This document shows, one piece after another, positions 8,452-17,435 of a stretch of 64,000 bases of DNA. Location of the stretch: assembly GCA_017517665.1 (NCBI GenBank), contig JAFWYP010000001.1, forward strand, positions 173,577-237,576, given 5' to 3'. This stretch comes from Clostridia bacterium (GTDB lineage: Bacteria > Bacillota > Clostridia > Oscillospirales > Acutalibacteraceae). The first letter of the stretch is position 1. Every line of letters begins with the position of its first letter. The translations under genes were made by a program, and so were the position numbers. The notes below the pieces were generated by a model. The model was not told where the DNA came from. It was given only the letters and a program-made list of their open reading frames with translations, and ran no database searches.

Positions 8452-9963
8452 ATGTCGCACGAAACAAATACTGCTCAGATTATTGAAGAGCAGGCTTTGA
8501 ATCGCGAAGAGAAAAAATATGTCCGACCGAGGGAAATTGCTGCTTTTGCTCTGACTTCGTACGGACTGAATAACCTGACAAGCTTTATCGGTTCAACAAA
8601 ACAGTATTTTATGATGAGCTTTCTCGGTCTTACAGGTAAACAGTTTGGTTTGCTCGGAACTGTTTCAACCATCTGGGATGCTCTTGACGATCCGATTTCG
8701 GGAATTGTTATCGACCGATGCAGGACGAGATGGGGCAGACTCCGTCCGTTTCTGATTTTTCCCATGCCGTTCTGGGCAATTTCATCAATTCTTTTCTATA
8801 TGGTACCCGGTGATTTTTCGGGTACGCAGAAATTCATTTATGCTCTTGTCACAACTATTATTTACGGTATCGGTTTTTCATATCTCAGCGGCTGGGAATT
8901 GTTGCTTTATAACATAACTCCGAACACGAATGAACGAGGCACGCTCATTGCAACGCAGAAGTTTGTCAATCTTTTTACGTGGCTTCCGTCACTTGTGCCT
9001 GTTTTTGTTGACTTTGTGCCGGGTGTAACAAAAAATGCAGTAACACAGCCGGAGGTTTATTCGGGATTTTCGGTTTTCTTTGTCCTTGTTGCTGTTGCAG
9101 GCGCACTTTTCGGATTTTTTGTTATGCGAGAAAGAGTTTCCATTGCAACAAAAGAAGAAATGCAGAACTCAGGCATTCTTAAATCGCTCAAATCAATTCT
9201 GACCTGCAGACCGCTTGCTGTTTTGCTCCTTTCAGGATTTTTCGGAGGTATCAAGAGCGTTGGCGGCGCATCCGAGGACTTCTTCTGGCTTAACTGCACG
9301 GGCAAGCTTTCCAACAGACTTCTCTGCAGCCTTTTTACGGGTATTCCGAACTATGTAATCACTCCCGTTGCCCCTTCAATTATTAAAAAATTCGGACTCA
9401 GAACAACTGCTGTTTCCGCAGGTGTATTCAGCGGCGTTGCTTATACACTTCTCTATTTTATAGGATACAAACCCACGGGCAATTATTGGCTTGATTTTGT
9501 TATTGTTACCGTAGGACTCACCGTTGCAGGACTTCCCAATCATATTATGGGTGTTTGTGATCCTCTTCTTAAAGGTGATATGTATGACTATCTTGAATGG
9601 AAAACGGGCATACGCAACGAAGGCATCGTAAATGCGGCGATGGGTTACGTAAACAAGCTTTCTTCAAGCATTCATGCTCTTCTTTCGGGTGTTGTTTTTG
9701 ACTGGATTAAGTTCACTCCGCAGAAGGATATTTATGGTAATATCGTTCCTCATAAAGACCCGAAAGTGCTTCAGGGTATCTGGGGCATCTTCTGTCTTGC
9801 GCCTGCCGCGGCAAGATTCGGCTACGGTTTGTCGCTTCTTCTTTTCAATGTTCACGGCAAAACAAAAGACAGAATGCTTGTTGAACTTGAACAGCACAGA
9901 AACTCAAGGTCTGAAGCGAAAAAACAGGAATTGATTGCAGATACGGAGAATAACAATGATTGA
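8452..9963 (+). CDS. GPH-type sugar:cation symporter (MFS superfamily)
   Basis: 503 residues from ATG 8452; the TTG three codons-worth upstream at 8449 is closer to the AGGAAAGAGAG site and less likely. About 12 hydrophobic segments. The sequence after helix 2 (LTGKQFGLLGTVSTIWDALDDP, then IDRCRTRWGRLRPF) carries the GPH signature D-P-hydrophobic-G and R-x-G-x-x-R-P. The family imports oligosaccharides, glucuronides and pentosides with Na+ or H+. Its last 8 nt overlap the following glycosidase gene, which strongly suggests the enzyme processes the imported sugar in the cytoplasm. Confidence 0.9.
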   Translation: MSHETNTAQIIEEQALNREEKKYVRPREIAAFALTSYGLNNLTSFIGSTKQYFMMSFLGLTGKQFGLLGTVSTIWDALDDPISGIVIDRCRTRWGRLRPFLIFPMPFWAISSILFYMVPGDFSGTQKFIYALVTTIIYGIGFSYLSGWELLLYNITPNTNERGTLIATQKFVNLFTWLPSLVPVFVDFVPGVTKNAVTQPEVYSGFSVFFVLVAVAGALFGFFVMRERVSIATKEEMQNSGILKSLKSILTCRPLAVLLLSGFFGGIKSVGGASEDFFWLNCTGKLSNRLLCSLFTGIPNYVITPVAPSIIKKFGLRTTAVSAGVFSGVAYTLLYFIGYKPTGNYWLDFVIVTVGLTVAGLPNHIMGVCDPLLKGDMYDYLEWKTGIRNEGIVNAAMGYVNKLSSSIHALLSGVVFDWIKFTPQKDIYGNIVPHKDPKVLQGIWGIFCLAPAAARFGYGLSLLLFNVHGKTKDRMLVELEQHRNSRSEAKKQELIADTENNND

Positions 9964-12172
9964 TTTCAAGAAGATAAATATTTATCCTGATACAGCCGAG
10001 GCGCATAAGGCGGCAGAGCTCTTTTCGGAAGAAATAAGAATAAGAACAAATGAAGTTCCTGATATTGTTACCGAAAAAGACTCAGCGAATTTCAGACTTC
10101 TGACAGATTCTGAAATTCACAGAGACGGCTTTGATATCGTTGTTGACAATACTGCAGTTACCGTTTGTGCAAGCGGTATCAGAGGCTTTATTTACGGCTT
10201 CGGAATGTTCCTGCGCAAGCTTGTTCCGGTTTGCGGAGTTCCGACCCTTGCGGAGGATATTACGGGAAAATACCGCGCAGACAAGCTCATAAGAGGTCAT
10301 CAGGTAGGCTACAGAACAACTCCCAACACCTATGACGCATGGACATATGACGATTACCGCAGATATTATCTTGATATGATGTTTTTCGGTTCGAATACCG
10401 TTGAACACATCCCTTATGAAAAGGGTGTTTCAAGGAGAAACAGACTCATGAAGTATGACGAGGAGGAGTTTCTTGTCAAAGCAACGGAAATGGCGGATGA
10501 ATTCGACCTTGATGTTTCTCTCTGGCATCCGAATAATGACGGTGAAACCGTGGCAGAAGCGGCTGAAAGAAGGGGAAGGCTTTATGAAACAGTCCCCAGA
10601 CTTGATGTTGTTTTTCCGCCCGGAGGCGACCCCGGTGAATTTTATCCCGATGAATTCATCAAGAGATGTAAGGCGATATCCAAGGCACTCAAAAAATCTC
10701 ACCCGAACGCTCAGATGTGGCCCTCTGCACAGCAGCCACATTCGATTCCGACATGGGGTGAAGAATTTATTGAAGAAATGGAAAAGTTACCCGAGGAGAT
10801 TGACGGCGTAATCCACGGTCCGAATCATGCGTTTGACCTTGAAACCCTCCGCCGCAGACTTCCTTCAAAGTATCCGATAAGACTTTACCCCGATATCACT
10901 CATAATGTCAGATGTGAATATCCCGTGCATTTTGACAGGGATGACTGGCATTTTGCTTTAACAACGGGACTCAGCCGTGAATGCACAAATCCCAGACCCC
11001 GCGAATACCGTCAGATTCACCGTCTTACACGCAGATATGTGGTGGGTTCTGTCAGCTATTCCGAGGGTATAACGGATGATGTGAACAAAGCCGTGTGGGC
11101 AGATATGGACTATAATCCCGATTGTGATTTGCGAACAACTCTGCTTGACTACGGCAGACTGTTTTTCTACGGTGCGGATGCCGAAAGAATTGCCGACGGT
11201 ATTTTTGCTCTTGAACTCAACTGGCAGTGTGACCCTGCCGAAAATCCGACCATCGACAGAACCCTCGAAACATTTGAGGAACTTTCTTCGGATTATCCTT
11301 TCCTCAATGAAAACTGGAGATTTCTCCAGCTTCTCATGCGTGCAAAATGCGATTGGGTTATCCGCAGAAGAAGAATTTTTGAGCTTGACCTCATTAAGCT
11401 TGCCGAAAAAGAAATCAATAACGGCAGACTTGATACCGCAAGGGTAATTCTTGAAACGGATTTTGATGCGGAATATAAAAAACAGCGTGATGATATAACT
11501 CTCCTTGCAAAGAAGCTGTTTGAGCTTATCGGCTTGCAGAGCGATATTGAAAATTACTGTGCCGATAACTGGGAGAGAGGCGCAATCCTTGAAACCATGG
11601 ATTTGCCCGTAACGGACAGAAAATGGCTTCTCGGAAGAATTGATTATGTGTCGGATAAGGAAAATCCCGAGGGAACAATGAAGGCTGTTATCAACCGCAA
11701 CAAGGTTCGCAGTGACGAATATTATTTCTCCGTTGCTTTGAACGGTCTTGATGAATGCGGAGTTGCCCAGACTGGTGAAATTTATATGAATTTTCAGGGC
11801 GACAGACCGAATGTGAACACGGGCGCGATGCCTACGGCTATGTTCAAGGTTTATGATAATCTTACCTTTAAGTGCAAGGTCGGCGGACTTGATTTTGACG
11901 ACGATTACAAACTGAAAATCAGTTTTATGAGCAAGAAAAATGCCGCGCTCAAAGGTCATAAGATAACAGCGAACGGTGCTGTTATTTATGAAGGTGCTCA
12001 GTTCGGAGGCAGAACAGACGAAGAATATGACCGTCTTATGCTTGCACCCGATTTTGAAACCGCAGAATATATTATTCCACGAGAGGTTATTCACAACGGT
12101 TGCGTTGACCTTGAATTCAGCGAACCGATTATGGGCGTTATGTTCTGCGAATTCTGGCTCACGCATGAATGA
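9956..12172 (+). CDS. Putative glycoside hydrolase with hexosaminidase/glucuronidase-type N-terminal domain, family unassigned
   Basis: 738 residues from ATG 9956 (GGAG at 9945-9948); a longer in-frame start at 9935 lies inside the symporter gene. Residues about 1-90 resemble the alpha/beta GH20b-like domain found before TIM barrels of GH20, GH67, GH84 and GH115 enzymes (IRGFIYGFGMFLRKL). Residues about 105-380 look like the barrel: HQVGYRTTPNTYDAW, DVSLWHPNND, VVFPPGGDPGEF, QMWPSAQQPH and VIHGPNHAF. A helical region and a beta-rich end follow. There is no signal peptide, so it is cytoplasmic. Overlap with the GPH symporter gene indicates hydrolysis of an imported oligosaccharide. I cannot place it in a numbered family. 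Confidence 0.6.
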   Translation: MIDFKKINIYPDTAEAHKAAELFSEEIRIRTNEVPDIVTEKDSANFRLLTDSEIHRDGFDIVVDNTAVTVCASGIRGFIYGFGMFLRKLVPVCGVPTLAEDITGKYRADKLIRGHQVGYRTTPNTYDAWTYDDYRRYYLDMMFFGSNTVEHIPYEKGVSRRNRLMKYDEEEFLVKATEMADEFDLDVSLWHPNNDGETVAEAAERRGRLYETVPRLDVVFPPGGDPGEFYPDEFIKRCKAISKALKKSHPNAQMWPSAQQPHSIPTWGEEFIEEMEKLPEEIDGVIHGPNHAFDLETLRRRLPSKYPIRLYPDITHNVRCEYPVHFDRDDWHFALTTGLSRECTNPRPREYRQIHRLTRRYVVGSVSYSEGITDDVNKAVWADMDYNPDCDLRTTLLDYGRLFFYGADAERIADGIFALELNWQCDPAENPTIDRTLETFEELSSDYPFLNENWRFLQLLMRAKCDWVIRRRRIFELDLIKLAEKEINNGRLDTARVILETDFDAEYKKQRDDITLLAKKLFELIGLQSDIENYCADNWERGAILETMDLPVTDRKWLLGRIDYVSDKENPEGTMKAVINRNKVRSDEYYFSVALNGLDECGVAQTGEIYMNFQGDRPNVNTGAMPTAMFKVYDNLTFKCKVGGLDFDDDYKLKISFMSKKNAALKGHKITANGAVIYEGAQFGGRTDEEYDRLMLAPDFETAEYIIPREVIHNGCVDLEFSEPIMGVMFCEFWLTHE

Positions 12173-12195
12173 TATAAAAGAAAGGATGATTTAAT

Positions 12196-13182
12196 ATGTG
12201 GTTAGCGATCAAATCAGTAATAACGCTTATTGTTTCCTTGCTTCTCACAGTATTCCCCAACAGCGAAATACTCAAAAGCATGGATATTCTTGAGCTTGCA
12301 ACGCAGAGAGAGGACTGCCTTCTTAATGCGTCGATACTTTCCGATATTCACATCGACGTGGAATGGCCCATCGGCGAGTGGATATGGGCAAACGGTCTTA
12401 ATGATATTGAGCGCTCGGTTGATACCGTTGATGCTCTGATTGTGTCGGGTGACCTCACTAACTACGGTGACAGTGCTTCAATGACAAGCTTTTTTGAAAT
12501 CATGGCTGACAGCGACGGCGCCGAAAACTGGGTTATCGCAATGGGCAACCACGATGTAGGTCATGTTGAAGATATCACTCAGGAAGAAGCAAGACAGCAT
12601 TTCATCAAGACCTTCAATGAGCTTAATCCCAACGGAGAAACGATTGAGAAAGCTTATTATAAAACCGATATCAACGGTTACAGATTCGTTGTTCTCTGCG
12701 ATGACGGCGACGATACATGGGATTGTCCCGATATGACTCCCGAGCAGATTCAGTTTCTTGACGATTCTCTTGCGGAAGCAGCCGACAGAGGTCTCCCGAT
12801 GTTTGTTATCTGCCATGTACCCGTTGAAGGTGTGAACGGTCAGAGTATTATCTATCCCGACGGCGGACTTGATGACAACAGCGATGCTGTTCAGGCTATC
12901 CTTGAAAAATATGAAAACGTGTTCTTCATCAGCGGTCATGTTCATACGGGTATCAACGGACCTCTTGTTGAAAATGTTTTCGGCTTCTCATGCGTTGAAA
13001 CGCATAACGGCGTTAATTATATCAATCTTCCCACTTATATGATTATCAACCGTTACGGTGTGCCCTGGGGCGGTATGGGCTTCCAGATGGAAGTTTATGA
13101 GGATGAAGTTCTTTTCAGAGCAAGAAACTACGGTTCATCAAAGTGGTATCCCGTATATGACCACTCTGTTCCTTTGGTGTAA
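12196..13182 (+). CDS. Membrane-anchored or exported calcineurin-like metallophosphoesterase
   Basis: 328 residues, ATG after GAAAGGATGATTTAAT. A hydrophobic N-terminus (about residues 4-22) suggests export or anchoring. The metal-site motifs occur in order: SDIHID, GDLTNYG, GNHD, CHVP and GHVHTG. The family hydrolyses phosphomonoesters or diesters at a two-metal centre. It follows the glycosidase by 23 nt and probably belongs to the same transcript, so a sugar phosphate or phosphorylated glycan substrate is possible. Substrate not determinable from sequence. Confidence 0.85.
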   Translation: MWLAIKSVITLIVSLLLTVFPNSEILKSMDILELATQREDCLLNASILSDIHIDVEWPIGEWIWANGLNDIERSVDTVDALIVSGDLTNYGDSASMTSFFEIMADSDGAENWVIAMGNHDVGHVEDITQEEARQHFIKTFNELNPNGETIEKAYYKTDINGYRFVVLCDDGDDTWDCPDMTPEQIQFLDDSLAEAADRGLPMFVICHVPVEGVNGQSIIYPDGGLDDNSDAVQAILEKYENVFFISGHVHTGINGPLVENVFGFSCVETHNGVNYINLPTYMIINRYGVPWGGMGFQMEVYEDEVLFRARNYGSSKWYPVYDHSVPLV

Positions 13183-13184
13183 TT

Positions 13185-13484
13185 ATGAGTGAGCTTCCGA
13201 TTACCAAAGATTTTTATAACCGTTCCGAAAGATGCACTTATTTTTTGAAGGAATTAAAAAGCTTTTTTGAATCGAACGACAATATAACCGATATTCATTT
13301 TATTCCCGTAATAAAGGGCTATGAGGTTGAATATATAAATGGCGGTATATCGGAAAAGCTTTGCATAAACATAAGAAACAAATTTTATGACGGTATGATA
13401 ATCAAAAAGTATGTTGACGGTAAGTTTAAAAAGATTTACTGTACTAAAGAAAATTTCGCAGAAACGGTGAACAGAATATTTTAA
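13185..13484 (+). CDS. Small protein of unknown function
   Basis: 99 residues starting 2 nt after the phosphoesterase stop, so probably co-transcribed. It is mixed charged and aromatic, with no signal peptide or membrane segment, and probably alpha/beta (HFIPVIKGYEVEYINGG, KKYVDGKFKKIYCTKENF). No family is recognised. A strong terminator follows directly. Confidence 0.6.
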   Translation: MSELPITKDFYNRSERCTYFLKELKSFFESNDNITDIHFIPVIKGYEVEYINGGISEKLCINIRNKFYDGMIIKKYVDGKFKKIYCTKENFAETVNRIF

Positions 13485-13492
13485 AAATAATA

Positions 13493-13531
13493 AGAAGGAG
13501 TTGCCTCAATAAAGAGGTAACTCCTTCTTTT
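13493..13531. terminator. Strong bidirectional terminator between convergent genes
   Basis: A 15-bp stem pairs 13493-13507 with 13514-13528 around a 6-nt loop, with T-runs on both strands. It serves the plus-strand operon ending at 13484 and the minus-strand MBL gene ending at 13543. Confidence 0.9.
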
Positions 13532-13542
13532 GATGTGTATAT

Positions 13543-14814
13543 TTATTTTTTGCTTCTTTCCAAAAATTCATTATAAAGCTTTTCTTTGTATTCGTCGGTA
13601 TATTCATAGCTCCAGAGATTAAAAATTCCGTTGAAATCTTCAAATGTTTCATCGGGCAAACCCTTTGTCTGTCCGTAAATATAGGGCAGGGGAATTTCAA
13701 CCGTGCCGTTTGATGCGATATGATATTCTTTTGCAATATCCATTGCAACTCTGTTTGATTCCTGCCTCGGTAATTCTTCGTAGAATTTGATTTCCGTTAT
13801 AGGGAATAAAACGCATTCCGCATCGGCAAGGCGGTAGAATTCGGGAGAGGTGCCCGAATGACCGTGGTGCGACATCTGAACAACATCGCATTTCAGATAA
13901 TCGCCGTATCTGCCAACAAGAACTTTGTCGCTTTCTGCAGAGCAGTCACCTGGGAATAAAACCTTGCTTCCTTCTGCAAACATCATAATAGCCGTCGAGG
14001 AATTGTTGAAATCTCTGAACGAATTTGGGTAAACATCCTCATGGGTGCAAAGAGTGACAAATTCAAGGTTGCGCACAAAGAAACGCTGACCCGTGTGAAG
14101 ATTAATCTTCTTTATGTCAGGATTTTCGTTCATAACTCTTTCAAAGCGCAGTGCCATTCCGAGGTTGCATTCGCCCCAGAATTTATAATCTCTGTGGTAG
14201 GCATCAGGGAAGTTATAATAAACCGTTTCAATGTCGATTTCTTTTTTGTGATATTCGATAACATCAAGGAATTTTGCGATATGGTCTTCGTGAGCGTGGG
14301 ATAAATACCAGCCTGCAACAACAGGTTTTTTACCGCCGTTTATTTTTGTGAGAAATTCAATGATTCTTATATCATCATTGACGGAATACATGTGCGCACT
14401 GTCGATAACAAAGAAACTGCCGTCTGAGCATCTGACAATATAACACATACCGCAGTCGATAAGTGCGTGGTCAACCTCAAACTGCCAGAGAGTTGTTTTG
14501 CAGAAATCACCCTTGTTTTCGGGTGCGGTGTTGTAACGTTCTTTTGTCGGGTCTGCAACAATGCGCAACTTTTTCTCGTTTTCGCAGAAATAGATATGAA
14601 GCATCTTATCCTTGAAAAAGGTTTTGTGGTAATTTTCTTTGATATCAAAGCTGTCAAAGAGTGAAAAACCGCATTTTTCTGCTTCTGCACATTCTTTTTC
14701 ATATTCCTCTTTTGTGCAGTTGTCATAAATAAGCATATATGCGCCTCTTGCGCAGTAATATTCAATGGGGTTTTCTTTTTCGGGAAGGGGAATGCCATCA
14801 AAAATCTCGTTCAC
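13543..14814 (-). CDS. MBL-fold metallo-hydrolase
   Basis: 423 residues from GTG 14814, chosen because GGGAG lies 8 nt upstream; the in-frame TTG at 14820 is only 2-3 nt from it. The metal-binding motif HAHEDH is at about 173-178, with FPGDCS and MSHHGHSG further on. This is the beta-lactamase fold of the ComEC/Rec2-like branch. An unusual N-terminal region of about 110 residues precedes the fold. There is no signal peptide, so a cytoplasmic hydrolase is expected. Substrate unknown; it stands alone on its strand. Confidence 0.8.
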   Translation of the reverse strand: MNEIFDGIPLPEKENPIEYYCARGAYMLIYDNCTKEEYEKECAEAEKCGFSLFDSFDIKENYHKTFFKDKMLHIYFCENEKKLRIVADPTKERYNTAPENKGDFCKTTLWQFEVDHALIDCGMCYIVRCSDGSFFVIDSAHMYSVNDDIRIIEFLTKINGGKKPVVAGWYLSHAHEDHIAKFLDVIEYHKKEIDIETVYYNFPDAYHRDYKFWGECNLGMALRFERVMNENPDIKKINLHTGQRFFVRNLEFVTLCTHEDVYPNSFRDFNNSSTAIMMFAEGSKVLFPGDCSAESDKVLVGRYGDYLKCDVVQMSHHGHSGTSPEFYRLADAECVLFPITEIKFYEELPRQESNRVAMDIAKEYHIASNGTVEIPLPYIYGQTKGLPDETFEDFNGIFNLWSYEYTDEYKEKLYNEFLERSKK

Positions 14815-14908
14815 AAACAAAACTCCCTTCGGAGATTAATTATATAAAAAGAATACTACATATTTTTGGATAAAACAATATATTAAATGAAAATTTAAAA
14901 ATTATTTA

Positions 14909-14937
14909 TTGAAACATAATTTTGTGTGTGATAAAAT
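14909..14937 (+). promoter_or_regulatory. Promoter of the secreted lipase gene
   Basis: TTGAAA (14909-14914), a 17-nt spacer and TAAAAT (14932-14937), 25 nt before the start codon. Confidence 0.6.
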
Positions 14938-14962
14938 TTAATCAGAGAAAGGGGATGAATAT

Positions 14963-16843
14963 ATGAAAAAAATAATTGCTTTTGTTTTGAGCATCGTGAT
15001 ATCTGTTTCGTTTTTTTGGGGAGTTGCTTATGCTTCAGAAAAGAACGATGATCCGATTGTTCTTATTTCAGGTTTCATGTGTTCACCGCTTTATTATGAA
15101 TACGGCACGGAAAATGAAGAAAAACTCTGGATCCCCGAAGCCGATAAAATTTTAGACACAATAAAAGACGATTTGCCAAGGTTTCTCAAAACTCTTGCAG
15201 GTACATTTATTGGCAAAACCGATGAATTCGGTGAAACGGTAGGTGACGGTGCAAGCGTTATTTTTGAAAAACTCCGCATGAATCCCGACGGCACTTCGGT
15301 TTATAATGTTTCGCATTATCCCAATAATCCCGAAACCTCAAATATTGCTTATATGCTTGAAAATGGCTTTGAAGAATATATGTATGAGGTGAAATTCTGC
15401 AAATATCTTGCAGAGAATTATGACCCTTCGGAAATATTCATGTTTCAGTATGATTCGCGTCTTGATGCAATAACCAATGCGCACAGGCTCAACGATTTTA
15501 TTGAGGATATCAAAGCGTATACAAATTCGGATAAAGTAAGGATTTTTTCGCTGAGTTTCGGCGGTCTGATTTCTTCAACATATATTTATCTTTACGGCGA
15601 TTCTTCCGTGAGCAAATATATAACAAGCGTTCCTGCAATCGGAGGCACGGATATTCCCGATAAGATTCTGAGAGGCAACATTGATTTTCCGATAGGCGAT
15701 ATAGCAATGTTTTTTGAAACCGTGCTTTCGGGTGAGGGTGATGTTGCAAGATGGTTTGAGAATGCGGAGTTCGATAAGATTAATGCAATATTCTGCAGCG
15801 CAAGCGACGGAATGATGAGTGCATTGAAATATTGGGGAAGTATATGGTCACTTTGTTCGGCAGATTTGTATGACGAACTCAAAGTGGATTTCCTTGATCC
15901 GGTTGAAAGCGCGGCACTCATAGAAAAAACCGATAGAATTCACTATGAAATCAGACCTGCAATTCCCCGGATGTTCAGGGATATGCAGAAAAACGGTGTT
16001 GACGTTGCAATCCTTTGCTCAACGGGCAGTGAGCTTGCACTCGGCGGCAAACATAACGGCGATGTTGTTCTTCCTGCTTATACAGTAAGCGGTGCAACCT
16101 GCGCACCTCTCGGAATGAGATTTGCTGACGGCTATACGGGGGTTAAAACAACCTGCTCGAATCCTGAACATAATCATATTTCGCCGTCAATGGAAATTGA
16201 TGCTTCAAGTGCGTATCTTCCCGAAAACACATGGTTTGTTGACGGTCAGTATCACGGACAGTATTACTATGAAGAATATACCCGTTCGCTTGTTACAAAG
16301 CTTTTGCTTACCGATGAGATAACAGATATATACTCGAATCCCGATTATCCGCAGTTTGAATATTCAAACCACGCTTCAAGAAGCGTCCATGTGAAATTTG
16401 ATAACAACAAAACAGGCTATCTTTCATCTGCGGATAAGAAACTCATTATTGAAAACATAACATCCGACAGAAGCATAAAAATATTTGCAGTGAATTCCGA
16501 CGGTGTGAATTTGAAGTTTGATGTTTCGGACGCAGGAACAATAAAAGCGGGAGAGTCAGTTGAAATTCCGTTCAGCGGCGAGGTTCCGAGGGTAAGCACC
16601 GCAGCGGCACGCATAACGGTGAGCTATATTGAATTCGGAAGCCTTAATCCTTTCTGTGTTTCGGAATTTGATATCATGATAAATAACGGTGATGCAAGCG
16701 GTGCAAAGGGTTTTATTGAAAAAGGCTTTGAAAGCAGATTTGAAAACAACTTGCCCGATTGGCTTTATAAAATATTATCAAAACCGTTTTTCAGACAGAC
16801 GGCAGAATTCGTTTATAACACCGTATCTGTTCTTTTTGATTAA
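14963..16843 (+). CDS. Secreted LCAT-like lipase/esterase
   Basis: 626 residues, ATG after AAAGGGGATGAATAT. A signal peptide is clear (KK, hydrophobic stretch, AYA-S near residue 24). The mature start PIVLISGFMCSPLY resembles lecithin:cholesterol-acyltransferase-type lipases. The nucleophile elbow reads SLSFGG (Ser198), so the usual first Gly of GxSxG is Ser. A C-terminal beta-sandwich (about 480-590, YLSSADKKLIIENI) precedes an amphipathic tail. Expected to act outside the cell on lipid or ester-linked substrates. It has its own promoter. The acyl substrate is unknown. Confidence 0.7.
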   Translation: MKKIIAFVLSIVISVSFFWGVAYASEKNDDPIVLISGFMCSPLYYEYGTENEEKLWIPEADKILDTIKDDLPRFLKTLAGTFIGKTDEFGETVGDGASVIFEKLRMNPDGTSVYNVSHYPNNPETSNIAYMLENGFEEYMYEVKFCKYLAENYDPSEIFMFQYDSRLDAITNAHRLNDFIEDIKAYTNSDKVRIFSLSFGGLISSTYIYLYGDSSVSKYITSVPAIGGTDIPDKILRGNIDFPIGDIAMFFETVLSGEGDVARWFENAEFDKINAIFCSASDGMMSALKYWGSIWSLCSADLYDELKVDFLDPVESAALIEKTDRIHYEIRPAIPRMFRDMQKNGVDVAILCSTGSELALGGKHNGDVVLPAYTVSGATCAPLGMRFADGYTGVKTTCSNPEHNHISPSMEIDASSAYLPENTWFVDGQYHGQYYYEEYTRSLVTKLLLTDEITDIYSNPDYPQFEYSNHASRSVHVKFDNNKTGYLSSADKKLIIENITSDRSIKIFAVNSDGVNLKFDVSDAGTIKAGESVEIPFSGEVPRVSTAAARITVSYIEFGSLNPFCVSEFDIMINNGDASGAKGFIEKGFESRFENNLPDWLYKILSKPFFRQTAEFVYNTVSVLFD

Positions 16844-16887
16844 ATTATGTATAAATTGTAAAATTCATTTTGCGATATCGGAAACTA

Positions 16888-16916
16888 TTGTGTTTTAAAA
16901 TAAAAAGTGATAAAAT
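16888..16916 (+). promoter_or_regulatory. Candidate promoter for the NfeD/SPFH pair
   Basis: TTGTGT (16888-16893), a 17-nt spacer and TAAAAT (16911-16916). Confidence 0.35.
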
Positions 16917-16963
16917 ATATTCAAGCTCAGATATCTGAGCAATACTATAGAGGAGGAGAATTT

Positions 16964-17401
16964 ATGGAATATGCAATGATGATTTTCTGGATTGTTCTGC
17001 TCGTAGTGCTTATCATCGTAGAGGCGGTAACCGCCCAGCTTGTAACAATATGGTTTGCCGCAGGTGCGGCGGCAGCGTTGATTGCAGAGCTTTGCGGTTT
17101 ACAGCAATGGCTGCAGTGGGTGATTTTTATTGCCGTTTCAGCTGTTGCCCTTATTGCAACCCGTCCTCTCGTGCGAAAGGTTACGAACAAAACCGTTCAG
17201 CCGACCAATGCTGACCGATGTATCGGGCAGACAGCTGTTGTCACAGAGGATATTGACAACGTTGAGGGCAAAGGTCAGGTGCACGTCAACGGTGTTACGT
17301 GGACAGCACGTTCATCGGACGGCTCGGTATTCAGAAAAGATGAACGCGTTACCGTTGAAAAAATCGAAGGCGTAAAGCTCATTGTAAAAGCGCAGAATTA
17401 A
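16964..17401 (+). CDS. NfeD-like membrane protein
   Basis: 145 residues from ATG 16964, set by AGGAGGAG 4 nt upstream; a longer ORF from 16907 has no ribosome site. Two or three hydrophobic segments fill residues 3-68, then an OB-fold domain (about 80-145: IGQTAVVTEDIDNVEGKGQV). NfeD proteins partner with SPFH proteins in membrane microdomains. The SPFH gene starts 34 nt downstream, the classical arrangement. The partner function is known only for the family. Confidence 0.88.
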   Translation: MEYAMMIFWIVLLVVLIIVEAVTAQLVTIWFAAGAAAALIAELCGLQQWLQWVIFIAVSAVALIATRPLVRKVTNKTVQPTNADRCIGQTAVVTEDIDNVEGKGQVHVNGVTWTARSSDGSVFRKDERVTVEKIEGVKLIVKAQN

Positions 17402-17435
17402 CTCAAAATAAATAAGAATTCAGGAGGATTTGATT

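Noticed and set aside
10958-12166. 402-codon minus-strand frame opposite the unassigned glycosidase
   Set aside because: No Shine-Dalgarno sequence and no recognisable domain; the plus-strand frame overlaps the symporter as an operon and has the expected domain structure.
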